DNA of 64,000 nucleotides from Bradyrhizobium sp. (GCF_027307225.1 NZ_DAHUXJ010000097.1:1-64000); one strand, 5' to 3'; positions 37,033 through 45,371 are shown, numbered from the stretch's first letter. A program made the numbers and translations. The notes: generated by a model from the letters alone, not told the origin.

Positions 37033-37694
37033 GCGCCAGACACACCCTTCAGCACGGCCGCATCCCACACGGCATAACCTGCGGCATCGAGGTGGACGCC
37101 GTCGATCGTATGCGGGGCCGGCATGGGCGGCAGCGCGGCGAAAGCCGCGCCGCCCTTGTTCGCCAAAGCCGGAAGCATCGCGTTGAATGCATCGATGCGC
37201 TTCATGGTCTCGGCCTGGTAGTCCGGCGGCATGCGCCCGCGCACCTCGATTGAGGGAATGCCGAGTACGGCAAGATGATCGGTCGCATCCTTGAGCTGCG
37301 CGAGGAGCGATCCGTAATTCGCTTCGAACTCCTTTTGCTCGCGTCCCTGCAGCGCATCGTTGGTGCCGAGCGCAATCATGATGGCCGCGGCGCGGCGGCC
37401 ATTGAGCGTCTCGCGTAGCCATGTCCCGAGATCGCTTGCCGTGGAAGCGCCGTCCAGCCCCGCATTGACGATGGCGTGATCGCATAGTGTCCGAGGCAGC
37501 GTCGATGCTTCCGTGATGCTGTCACCGAGCACGATGATGGGCTGTTCGACCCGGCTCAAGGTGTAGTGCAGTATGATCTGGCGGGTATGCCGGTGTGCAT
37601 CGACATGCACCGGTTTCCTGAAATACGACCAGCCGGCCAAACCCGCCCCGATCGCAAGGCTGACCAGTGCGGCGGATTTGGCATTCGCTTTCAT
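37017..37694 (-). CDS. SGNH/GDSL hydrolase family protein
   Basis: IIVLGDSITEAST; MIALGTNDALQG; TIDGVHLDAAGYAVWD; 16-nt overlap with the acyltransferase gene. Confidence 0.92.
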   Translation of the reverse strand: MKANAKSAALVSLAIGAGLAGWSYFRKPVHVDAHRHTRQIILHYTLSRVEQPIIVLGDSITEASTLPRTLCDHAIVNAGLDGASTASDLGTWLRETLNGRRAAAIMIALGTNDALQGREQKEFEANYGSLLAQLKDATDHLAVLGIPSIEVRGRMPPDYQAETMKRIDAFNAMLPALANKGGAAFAALPPMPAPHTIDGVHLDAAGYAVWDAAVLKGVSGACSKP

Positions 37695-37766
37695 GTCGCC
37701 ACCGCAACCAGGCTGCTGATCCGATTCCGCCCGAGGAACCGACAAGGGAATTAATAAGGAAATCGG

Positions 37767-37862
37767 CTAGTGTGACGGTTCAGAAGTTCGCATCATTTGT
37801 GCCGCGGGTTCGTCGAAACGTGGCTCCGAAAAATGATACGAACTTCGGAATCGGGACACTAG
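37767..37862. repeat. Single CTAG-bounded hairpin related to the double-hairpin family (copy 4)
   Basis: CTAGTGTGACGGTTCAGAAGTTCGCATCATTT ... AAATGATACGAACTTCGGAATCGGGACACTAG; neither arm carries the TTT insertion. Confidence 0.9.
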
Positions 37863-38012
37863 GCGTCGGAAATAGAAATAGCTGACGGAATCTTAAAATA
37901 TCATTCGCCGCACGGAGCGGATTCTGCCCCGATCCGGCTCCTTGCGGGCAAGGCTTGACAGCCCCTGCCTTTAACCCCTCACAATGCATCAAACAGAAGA
38001 TGAGGGAGCGCC

Positions 38013-38789
38013 ATGGCGCGAAAACTGATCGATATTTCCGTGCCGCTGCAAAACGACGTTCCGGCCGATCCGCCGGGCATCAATCCGCGCATCGAATATC
38101 ACGATCACCAGCAGAGCCTGCCGCGCATGCTCGGCTTTTTCCCGGGTCTCAAGGCGCAGGATCTGCCGGACGGCCAGGGTTGGGCGATGGAGACGGTGCA
38201 GCTCTCGACCCATAACGGCACCCATCTCGATGCGCCCTACCACTACCATCCGACCATGAACCGCGGCGAGCGCGCCTGGACCATCGAGGAAGTGCCGCTC
38301 GAATGGTGTTTCCAGCCCGCGGTCAAACTCGACTTCCGGCATTTCGCCGACGGCTATGTCGTCACCGCTGATGATGTCGAGGCCGAACTCAAGCGCATCG
38401 GCCATACGCTGTCGCCGCTCGAGATCGTCGTGGTCAACACCAGCGCCGGCGCCAAATACGGCCAGGCAGACTTCGTCAATTCCGGCTGCGGCATGGGCTA
38501 TGAGGCGACGATGTACCTGCTCGAGCGCGGCGTGCGCCTGACCGGCATCGACGGCTGGAGCTGGGACGCGCCGTTCGTGTTCACCGCGAAGAAATACGCC
38601 GAGACGAAGGATGCAAGCCTGATCTGGGAAGGCCACAAGGCCGGGCGTCACATCGGCTATTGCCACATCGAGAAGCTGCACAATCTGGAGCTTCTTCCCT
38701 CGACCGGCTTCATGGTGTGCTGTTTTCCGGTGAAGATCGAACGCGCTTCCGCGGGCTGGACGCGCGCGGTTGCAATCATGGATACCTGA
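38013..38789 (+). CDS. Cyclase family protein (metal-dependent, kynurenine formamidase superfamily)
   Basis: LIDISVPLQNDVPADPPG; THNGTHLDAPYHYHPTMNRG; GIDGWSWDAPF. Confidence 0.9.
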   Translation: MARKLIDISVPLQNDVPADPPGINPRIEYHDHQQSLPRMLGFFPGLKAQDLPDGQGWAMETVQLSTHNGTHLDAPYHYHPTMNRGERAWTIEEVPLEWCFQPAVKLDFRHFADGYVVTADDVEAELKRIGHTLSPLEIVVVNTSAGAKYGQADFVNSGCGMGYEATMYLLERGVRLTGIDGWSWDAPFVFTAKKYAETKDASLIWEGHKAGRHIGYCHIEKLHNLELLPSTGFMVCCFPVKIERASAGWTRAVAIMDT

Positions 38790-39264
38790 AGAAACGCCAC
38801 CGGTGATTAAGATGCGGAGAGAATGATCTATTGCGCTCGCCGATGCGATTGGCAGAGCGTCGTTTCAGTCGGTTCCCGACCGAAAGAAGATGGCAGCACG
38901 CCTGGTGAGAAGCCATGCGCAAGTCCTATCATTGATTCGGGAAAGGACCTGACGCGCTCCTTCGCGCTTTATCCTTTCGTCTCATCGGCCGATGCCATCC
39001 TGCCAATCACGGCCGGAACGAGCGACCTTGTAATCCATTGAATCCGAAGAGAAAAAGCACCTTCAGAAAATATTCCCTGGAGGCAGCGGCTCGGGGCGTT
39101 AACGCTGGCGCGAAAGCAAACCGGCTGCGACGATTTTGGTCTTTCCAAGAGGCGAGCCGGGTCGTACCACGGCAACGGTTTGAGCGTTTCGCTTGCTGGG
39201 GACGCAGGCGAGGCTACAATAACGTCAAAGGCCGCCAAGGCCGAGATCAAGGGAGAGAAATATC

Positions 39265-40497
39265 ATGACGACAACATTCCGTTCGCTGCTCGGCGCGACG
39301 GCCCTCGGCCTGGTGCTGGCCTCGAGCCAGGCACTCGCCGCCGACCCGATCAAGATCGGCGTCATCGCCGAAGCACAGGCGATCGCCGGCGCCTCGATCC
39401 CGCAGGCCGCTCAGCTCGCAGCCGACGAGATCAACGCCAAGGGCGGCGTCGACGGCCGCAAGATCGAAATCATCACCTATGACAACCACTCTTCGTCCGC
39501 CGATTCCGTTCGCGCCTTCCAGCGCGCGGTCAACGAAGACAAGGTCAACATCGTCATCGCGAGCTACATCAGCGAAGTGGTGCTGGCGCTGGAGCCCTGG
39601 GCCGCGCGCCTGAAGACGCCCTTCATCACGCCGGGCGCGGCCTCCAACGAGATCAGCAAGGCCGTCCACGCCGACTACGAGAAGAACAAGTACACCTTCC
39701 ACGGCTACCTGACCTCGGCTGCGCTGGCGCAGTCGGTGTGCGACGCCGCCAAGGATCTGCTCGTCGACCAGAAGCACATGAAGACCGCCGTCATCATGAG
39801 CGAGGACGCCGCCTGGACCAAGCCGCTCGACATCGGCTACGAGGATTGCCTGCCCAAGATCGGGCTGAAGGTGCTCGACCACATCCGCTTCTCGCCAGAC
39901 ACCACCGACTTCACGCCGATCTTCAACAAGATCGAGGGCTCCAAGCCCGACGTGATCATCACCGGCATCTCGCATGTCGGCGTGCAGCCGACCGTGCAGT
40001 GGAAGAACCAGCAAGTGCCGATCCCGATGTTCGGCATCTCCTCGCAGGCCACCAACTCGACCTTCAGCAAGGACACCAACGATGCCTCCGAAGGGGTGAT
40101 CTATCAGGGCGTGTCGGGGACGGGCGTGGCGGTGACCCCCAAGAGCATTCCGTTCACCGAGGCTTTCAAGGCGAAGTTCGGCAACTTCCCGTCCTATTGC
40201 GGCTACACCGCCTATGACGAAGTTTATTACATCGCCGACGCCGTGAAGCGCGCCGGCTCGACCGACGCCGACAAGCTGGTCGCGGCGCTGGAAAAGACCG
40301 ACTGGGTCGGCACCATCGGCCGCACGCAGTTCTATGGCAAGGACGACCCCTTCACGCACTCGATCAAGTACGGCAAGGGGCTCATCACCGGGTTGATGCT
40401 GCAATGGCAGGATAGCCAGCAGGTCGCCGTCTGGCCATCGGACGTCGCCAAGGCCAAACTGAAGTTCCCGAGCTTCATCAAGGTCACGACGAACTGA
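39265..40497 (+). CDS. Branched-chain amino acid-type ABC transporter substrate-binding protein
   Basis: DPIKIGVIAEAQAIAGASIPQAAQLAADEINAKGGVDGRKIEIITYDNHSSSADSVRAFQRAV. Confidence 0.94.
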   Translation: MTTTFRSLLGATALGLVLASSQALAADPIKIGVIAEAQAIAGASIPQAAQLAADEINAKGGVDGRKIEIITYDNHSSSADSVRAFQRAVNEDKVNIVIASYISEVVLALEPWAARLKTPFITPGAASNEISKAVHADYEKNKYTFHGYLTSAALAQSVCDAAKDLLVDQKHMKTAVIMSEDAAWTKPLDIGYEDCLPKIGLKVLDHIRFSPDTTDFTPIFNKIEGSKPDVIITGISHVGVQPTVQWKNQQVPIPMFGISSQATNSTFSKDTNDASEGVIYQGVSGTGVAVTPKSIPFTEAFKAKFGNFPSYCGYTAYDEVYYIADAVKRAGSTDADKLVAALEKTDWVGTIGRTQFYGKDDPFTHSIKYGKGLITGLMLQWQDSQQVAVWPSDVAKAKLKFPSFIKVTTN

Positions 40498-40510
40498 ACT
40501 TGCGGAAGGT

Positions 40511-40542
40511 GCTCCCGGGGATTCTTTCCCCGGGAGCATTTT
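40511..40542 (+). terminator. Rho-independent terminator/attenuator after the substrate-binding protein gene
   Basis: GCTCCCGGGGATTCTTTCCCCGGGAGC followed by ATTTTC, 14 nt past the stop. Confidence 0.8.
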
Positions 40543-40591
40543 CATGGCGTAAAGTTGTCTTGAAGGGATAGGCAGCGGGGGCTGCCGCGGG

Positions 40592-40757
40592 CAGTGCCGT
40601 CTATTTGAAGTTCCTGCATTACTCGCCGCGGGTCCAACCAGGAACTTCAAATAGAAGACGGCGCTGAAAACATCAGAGATTTGCGAGTGCCCTTTGCTTT
40701 CCGAAGTTCGTGCAGAGGGTGCAGCGGGGATTACGAACTTCGGAAAACGGGCACTCG
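40592..40757. repeat. CTAG-type double-hairpin element copy 5 (hairpins 40592-40665 and 40684-40757)
   Basis: CAGTGCCGTCTATTTGAAGTTCCTG...CAGGAACTTCAAATA[GAA]GACGGCGCT; CGAGTGCCC[TTT]GCTTTCCGAAGTTCGT...ACGAACTTCGGAAAACGGGCACTCG; the CTAG ends of the second hairpin have changed to CGAG/CTCG with pairing kept. Confidence 0.92.
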
Positions 40758-40762
40758 TATCA

Positions 40763-41638
40763 ATGCTTGCGTTACAAATTCTGATCGACGGTTTTGCCAT
40801 CAGCGCGCTTTATGCGCTGGGTGCGACCGGATTTACCCTCATCTTCGGCGTCTCCGGCGTGCTGAACCTGTCGCACGGCGCCATCATGGTGCTGGCGGCG
40901 GTGGCCGCTTGGGCGGCAGCAAGCGTGCTTCACCTCGGCAGTTATTCCGGCGCGTTGCTCGGCGTGGCGGTCGCCGTGGTGGCCTCCTTCGCCACCTATT
41001 TTGCGGTGGTGCAGCCGATCCAGAAGTCACGCCGCATCGCCACGGAGGAGAAGGAAATCTTCATCCTCACCAGCACGCTGCTTTGGGGCATCATGATCCA
41101 GGAACTGATCGCCTACTTCTTCACCAACAATGCCAAGACCGTGCTGCCGATCGTCGAAGGGGTCGTCAATATCTTTGGCGAACGGACGACGAAAAACGAA
41201 ATATTCACCGCCGTTGTCTGTTGCGTTTCGATCGGCCTGCTTTGGCTGCTCGTGAACCGCACCCGTACCGGCAAGGCCGTGCTGGCGGCGTCGATGAACC
41301 CGCGCGGCGTCACCCTGCTCGGGCTGGAGCTCGGCAGCATCTATCTCGTGGTCTGGGGGATCTACGGCATCCTGGCGGGCATCGCCGGCGTGCTGCTCGG
41401 CATGTTCCTGGGGGTAAGCTCCTACAGCGTCGGACCGCTGACGGCGAGCGCGTTCTCGATCGTCGTGCTGGGCGGTCTCGGCAGCGTCTCCGGATCGCTG
41501 ATCGCAGCCTTCGTTGTCGGCTACCTCGAAACCATCACGGCCTATCTGATCTCGCCGGCCTACCGGACCATTCCGGCGCTGCTGCTGCTTGTCGCCGTGA
41601 TGTATGTGCGGCCGCAAGGCCTGCTCGGGAGGCGCTAG
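40763..41638 (+). CDS. Branched-chain amino acid-type ABC transporter permease (LivH family)
   Basis: LQILIDGFAISALYALGATGFTLIFGVSGVLNLSHGAIMVLAAVAAW. Confidence 0.94.
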   Translation: MLALQILIDGFAISALYALGATGFTLIFGVSGVLNLSHGAIMVLAAVAAWAAASVLHLGSYSGALLGVAVAVVASFATYFAVVQPIQKSRRIATEEKEIFILTSTLLWGIMIQELIAYFFTNNAKTVLPIVEGVVNIFGERTTKNEIFTAVVCCVSIGLLWLLVNRTRTGKAVLAASMNPRGVTLLGLELGSIYLVVWGIYGILAGIAGVLLGMFLGVSSYSVGPLTASAFSIVVLGGLGSVSGSLIAAFVVGYLETITAYLISPAYRTIPALLLLVAVMYVRPQGLLGRR

Positions 41639-41657
41639 GTGGGCGCTGCGACAGAGG

Positions 41658-41682
41658 ACGAACTTCGGAAGGTGGGCACTAG
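41658..41682. repeat. Outer-arm remnant of the double-hairpin element in the livH-livM gap
   Basis: acgaacttcggaaggtgggcactag. Confidence 0.75.
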
Positions 41683-41685
41683 CTG

Positions 41686-42612
41686 ATGGCAAGCTTCTTT
41701 AAATCGCGGCTCTTCTTCATTTCGATCGCGATCGTGATCGTTGCAGCGACCCTGCCGCTTTATATGTCCGGCTACGTGCTGGGCCTGCTCACGGTCGCCT
41801 TTTACTTCGGCGTGTTCGCGATGTCCTGGGATCTCTTGTTCGGCTTTGCCGGCGAGGTCAATTTCGGCCCGACCTTCCTGATCGGCGTCGGCGCCTATAC
41901 CGCCGGCATTCTGAACGCCCAGACCGGCTGGTCGGTCTATCCCTGCATTGTGCTCGGCGCGCTTGCTGCCGTGATTGCCGGGCTCGTTCTGGCGTTGCCG
42001 GCCTTGCGCGTGCGCGGACCTTACTTCGGCCTGACCACGCTGGTCGCGGTTCTGATCCTGCAGAACTTCATCGTCGTGTTCGCCGATCTCACCGGCGGCG
42101 AAATCGGCCTGACCATTCCCGACGTCATCACGATCAACGCCGGCGCGAATTACTGGATCGCGCTCGGCTTCATGACGATCAGCGCGCTCATCCTCTACGG
42201 CCTGGCGCAATCGCCGATCGGCCTCGTGCTGCAGGCGAGTGGCCAGGACCCGGTTCAGGCCGGGGCGCTCGGCTTCAACATCGTCAAGCACAAGCTCGCG
42301 GCCTTCATCGTCTCGGCCTTCTTCTCCGGCCTCTCCGGCGCGCTCTTGGTGTTCTACATGGGCACCGCCTCGGTCGGCACCGTTGTCGATATCGCGGTCG
42401 GCGTGAACGTGATCGTTGCCGCCGTGCTGGGCGGACGCCGCACCGTGCTGGGCGCAGCGCTCGGCGCGATTTTCCTGATCGTCGCCGGCGAATTCTTGAG
42501 GCCGACCGGCGAGCTTGCGACCTTCATCGTTTCGGCGGTCGCGCTTCTGGTCGTGCTGTTCTTTCCCGGCGGCTTCCTGGGCGCAGCCCTTTCGCATGAG
42601 GGGCGCTCATAA
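41686..42612 (+). CDS. Branched-chain amino acid-type ABC transporter permease (LivM family)
   Basis: MSWDLLFGFAGEVNFGPTFLIGVGAYTAGIL; LPALRVRGPYFGLTTLVAVLIL. Confidence 0.94.
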   Translation: MASFFKSRLFFISIAIVIVAATLPLYMSGYVLGLLTVAFYFGVFAMSWDLLFGFAGEVNFGPTFLIGVGAYTAGILNAQTGWSVYPCIVLGALAAVIAGLVLALPALRVRGPYFGLTTLVAVLILQNFIVVFADLTGGEIGLTIPDVITINAGANYWIALGFMTISALILYGLAQSPIGLVLQASGQDPVQAGALGFNIVKHKLAAFIVSAFFSGLSGALLVFYMGTASVGTVVDIAVGVNVIVAAVLGGRRTVLGAALGAIFLIVAGEFLRPTGELATFIVSAVALLVVLFFPGGFLGAALSHEGRS

Positions 42613-44096
42613 TGGACGCAACGACCACCAACAACGCGCCGGTGCTGGAAGTCCGCGGCCTTACCAAGCGCTTCGGCGGCTTGACCGCGGTCAAGAACCT
42701 CGATCTCGACGTTCATGCCGGCGAGATCTTCGGCCTGATCGGCCCGAACGGGTCCGGCAAGTCGACCGCGATGAAGTCGATCATGGGGATCGAGCGCCCG
42801 ACCGCGGGCAAGGTCGTCTTCCAGGGCGAGGATGTCGCAGGCCTGCCGGCGCACAAGATCGCGCGCAAGGGCTTCGGCATGGTGTTTCAGCATTCGCGGC
42901 CGCTGAACCGGCAGACGGTGCTGGAAAACATCATGGTGGCGCTGTTGCCGGACAGCCTGTTGATGCTGTTTCCGGACAAGGCGCTGACCGAGCGCGCCAA
43001 GTGGATCGCCAATCGCGTCGGCCTCGGCGCGGTGATGGACCGCCGTCCGCCCACCCTGCCCTTCGCCGATTTGCGGCGCCTTGAACTCGCCAAAGCCATC
43101 GCGCGCGATCCCAAGGTGGTGCTGGTCGACGAACCCTTTGCCGGGCTGACGCTCGCCGAGGTCGGCACCTTCTCCGAACTCATCAAGAGCTTCCGCGACG
43201 AAGGCCGCGCGGTGCTGCTCGTCGATCACAACGTCAAGAGCGTGGCGGCCCTGGTCGACCGGGTGCTCGCGATGTATCTCGGCGAGGAAATCGTCACCGG
43301 CCGCGCCGACGAGGTCATGCGCAACGAGACGGTTCGGCGTGTCTATCTCGGCGGCGCGATCGAGACGGCGGCGCGCCCCGAAAACTCCTTCAAGGACAAG
43401 GTCCCGCTGCTCCAGGTCGAAAATGTCAGCGTGTTCTACGGCAAGGCCCAGGCGCTGGAGAACGTGTCGATCCACGTCCATCATGGCGAATTCGTCTCGG
43501 TGGTGGGATTGAACGGCGCCGGCAAGACCACGCTGTTCAACACGATCTCCGGCTTTTTGCCCTATAACGGCGAGGTCATCCGCGACGGCGAAAAGCTGCG
43601 CGGCACGAGCCCGGCAAAGATCGCGCGCAGCGGCATCGTGCAATGTCCGGAATCGCGTGAGCTGTTTGGCGAGATGACGGTGCGGGAAAATCTCGATCTC
43701 GGCGGCCAGCACCTCACCGACGCGGACAGGGCCAAGCAACTCGCCTGGCTGTTCGAGCTGTTCCCGATCCTCAAACAGCGTCAGGGCCAGCTGGCACAGA
43801 CGCTTTCGGGCGGCGAGCAGCAGATGCTCGCGATCGGACGCGCGCTGATGATGCAGCCCAAGATCCTGATCCTCGACGAGCCGACGCTGGGTCTTGCGCC
43901 GGTCATCCTGGAGACGCTGTCAAAGGCGCTCGAGCGGTTGCGCCAGACCACTGACATCACCGTGCTGCTGGGCGAACAGAACGTGACGTTCGCGCTTCCG
44001 CATGCCGATCGCGTCTATGTGCTTGAGCACGCGCGGATCGTCTGGGAAGGCGATCCGGGCCGCTTCGCCGCAGAGGCTGGCGAGGGTTATCTTTAA
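42612..44096 (+). CDS. ABC transporter ATP-binding protein, fused LivG-LivF (two nucleotide-binding domains)
   Basis: Two Walker A motifs (GPNGSGKSTAMKSI; GLNGAGKTTLFNTI) and two Walker B regions (VVLVDEPFAGLT; ILILDEPTLGLAP). Confidence 0.95.
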   Translation: MDATTTNNAPVLEVRGLTKRFGGLTAVKNLDLDVHAGEIFGLIGPNGSGKSTAMKSIMGIERPTAGKVVFQGEDVAGLPAHKIARKGFGMVFQHSRPLNRQTVLENIMVALLPDSLLMLFPDKALTERAKWIANRVGLGAVMDRRPPTLPFADLRRLELAKAIARDPKVVLVDEPFAGLTLAEVGTFSELIKSFRDEGRAVLLVDHNVKSVAALVDRVLAMYLGEEIVTGRADEVMRNETVRRVYLGGAIETAARPENSFKDKVPLLQVENVSVFYGKAQALENVSIHVHHGEFVSVVGLNGAGKTTLFNTISGFLPYNGEVIRDGEKLRGTSPAKIARSGIVQCPESRELFGEMTVRENLDLGGQHLTDADRAKQLAWLFELFPILKQRQGQLAQTLSGGEQQMLAIGRALMMQPKILILDEPTLGLAPVILETLSKALERLRQTTDITVLLGEQNVTFALPHADRVYVLEHARIVWEGDPGRFAAEAGEGYL

Positions 44097-44118
44097 ATCC
44101 AGCAGCGGCTGGCTGCTT

Positions 44119-44373
44119 TCAATACGCGCGAACCGTCTGCACGGGCTCTGCCATGTTCGGCTGCGCGGTCTGCGTCGGCATGTCGGCTGCGCTGCCATCG
44201 CCGATGAATTCCGCCTGGACGGCTTGCGAAATCCAGACCGGCACCTTCGGATCAAGGGTCGCGAGTGCAACGAGTACTAGCGGTACGGCGGCGACCAGGA
44301 TGACAAATCCAACGCCGCTTTTCGGTTCGATGCGGTAGGTGCTTTTACGTGATCTGTCGTGCGGAGCGTGCAT
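44119..44373 (-). CDS. Small membrane-anchored hypothetical protein
   Basis: MHAPHDRSRKSTYRIEPKSGVGFVILVAAVPLVLVALATLDPKVPVWISQ; single TM segment. Confidence 0.55.
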   Translation of the reverse strand: MHAPHDRSRKSTYRIEPKSGVGFVILVAAVPLVLVALATLDPKVPVWISQAVQAEFIGDGSAADMPTQTAQPNMAEPVQTVRAY

Positions 44374-44473
44374 GGGTTTCTCCAGTCGCTGAAGATGTCC
44401 CCCACGCAAACTCTAGCCCGTCGCCGATCAAACCCGTGTGACCTGCTTCACATCCGCGCACTGCTAGCGTGAT

Positions 44474-45235
44474 TCAATCGTCGTCCACGCCCGATCCCGC
44501 AATTTCCTGCAGCGATGCGACGTCGAGCACGACAATGGCGCCGTGCTCAAGACGAACCCAGTTTCGCAAGGCCCAGGCGCGCAGCTGCTTGTTGATGCTC
44601 TCGCGCGACATGCCGACCATCTCGCTGATTTCCTGCTGGGTTACCGCGATGGTGCGGCTATCCTTCGCGGCCTTGTGCCGATCGGTGAGACGGATCAGCG
44701 CGCTGGCGAGCCGCCCCGGCAGATCCTGCAAGATCACCTCTTCCACCTGGTCGGACGTCCAACGCAGCCGCGCGCACAACAGCTCGATGAATTTCATCGC
44801 GAGCGCGGGCTGGCTCTTCACGAACGGCAAGAATTCGCGGCGATCGATGACGACGATCTCGCAATTGCTGTTGGCGATGGCGTCCGCCGTTCGCGCCTGG
44901 CCATCGAGAACGGCAACCTCGCCGAATATCTCGCCGGGACCGATCAGGTTGAGGATCGCGCTGCGCCCGTCGGGCGATGAAATGCTGATCTTCACCGTTC
45001 CCGAAATAACCGCGATCAGGCTATTGCCGGGGTCGCCCCTGGAGAAGATCGTCGCCCCGCGCTTGAGCATCGCGGGCTTGGCATAGCGGCCGAGCTGCTC
45101 GAACGCCTCCACATCGAGGTCGCAGAAAATCGGGTGCTTGCGCAGCACCGAAAGCTTGCCCGTCACCGGCCGGGGTTCGATGGTCTTGTCCTGGGACACG
45201 CCTACTAGAGCTCCGATTCCGAAGTTCGCAAGCAA
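44474..45235 (-). CDS. Crp/Fnr family transcriptional regulator (start uncertain, probably downstream of the palindrome)
   Basis: cNMP-binding fold LRKHPIFCDLDVEAFEQLGRYAKPAMLKRGATIFSRGDPGNSLIAVISGTVKIS; HTH VTQQEISEMVGMSRESINKQLRAW. Confidence 0.92.
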   Translation of the reverse strand: MLANFGIGALVGVSQDKTIEPRPVTGKLSVLRKHPIFCDLDVEAFEQLGRYAKPAMLKRGATIFSRGDPGNSLIAVISGTVKISISSPDGRSAILNLIGPGEIFGEVAVLDGQARTADAIANSNCEIVVIDRREFLPFVKSQPALAMKFIELLCARLRWTSDQVEEVILQDLPGRLASALIRLTDRHKAAKDSRTIAVTQQEISEMVGMSRESINKQLRAWALRNWVRLEHGAIVVLDVASLQEIAGSGVDDD

Positions 45236-45371
45236 TCAGTGGCACCTCTGATGCGAACTTCGGAATCAAAGGAGCTCTAGCAACCTATTGTTTCTAGTGC
45301 GGCTTTGAATTTGAAGTTCCTATGATGAGCTTGCCGCAACGCTGATAGGAACTTCAAATTCGCCGCACTGG
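45205..45371. repeat. CTAG double-hairpin element copy 6 (hairpins 45205-45280 and 45294-45371)
   Basis: CTAGAGCTCCGATTCCGAAGTTCGCA...TGCGAACTTCGGAATC[AAA]GGAGCTCTAG, linker caacctattgttt, CTAGTGCGGC[TTT]GAATTTGAAGTTCCTAT...ATAGGAACTTCAAATTCGCCGCACTGG. Confidence 0.95.

Noticed and set aside
39247-40800. 517-aa minus-strand ORF
   Set aside because: Antisense to the Liv-type binding protein gene and runs through the palindromic element.
9795-45371. Could the double-hairpin elements be a CRISPR array or attC/integron sites?
   Set aside because: Copies are dispersed over 35 kb in different intergenic gaps, with long paired arms and no spacer periodicity, cas genes, integrase or attC-type RYYYAAC core.
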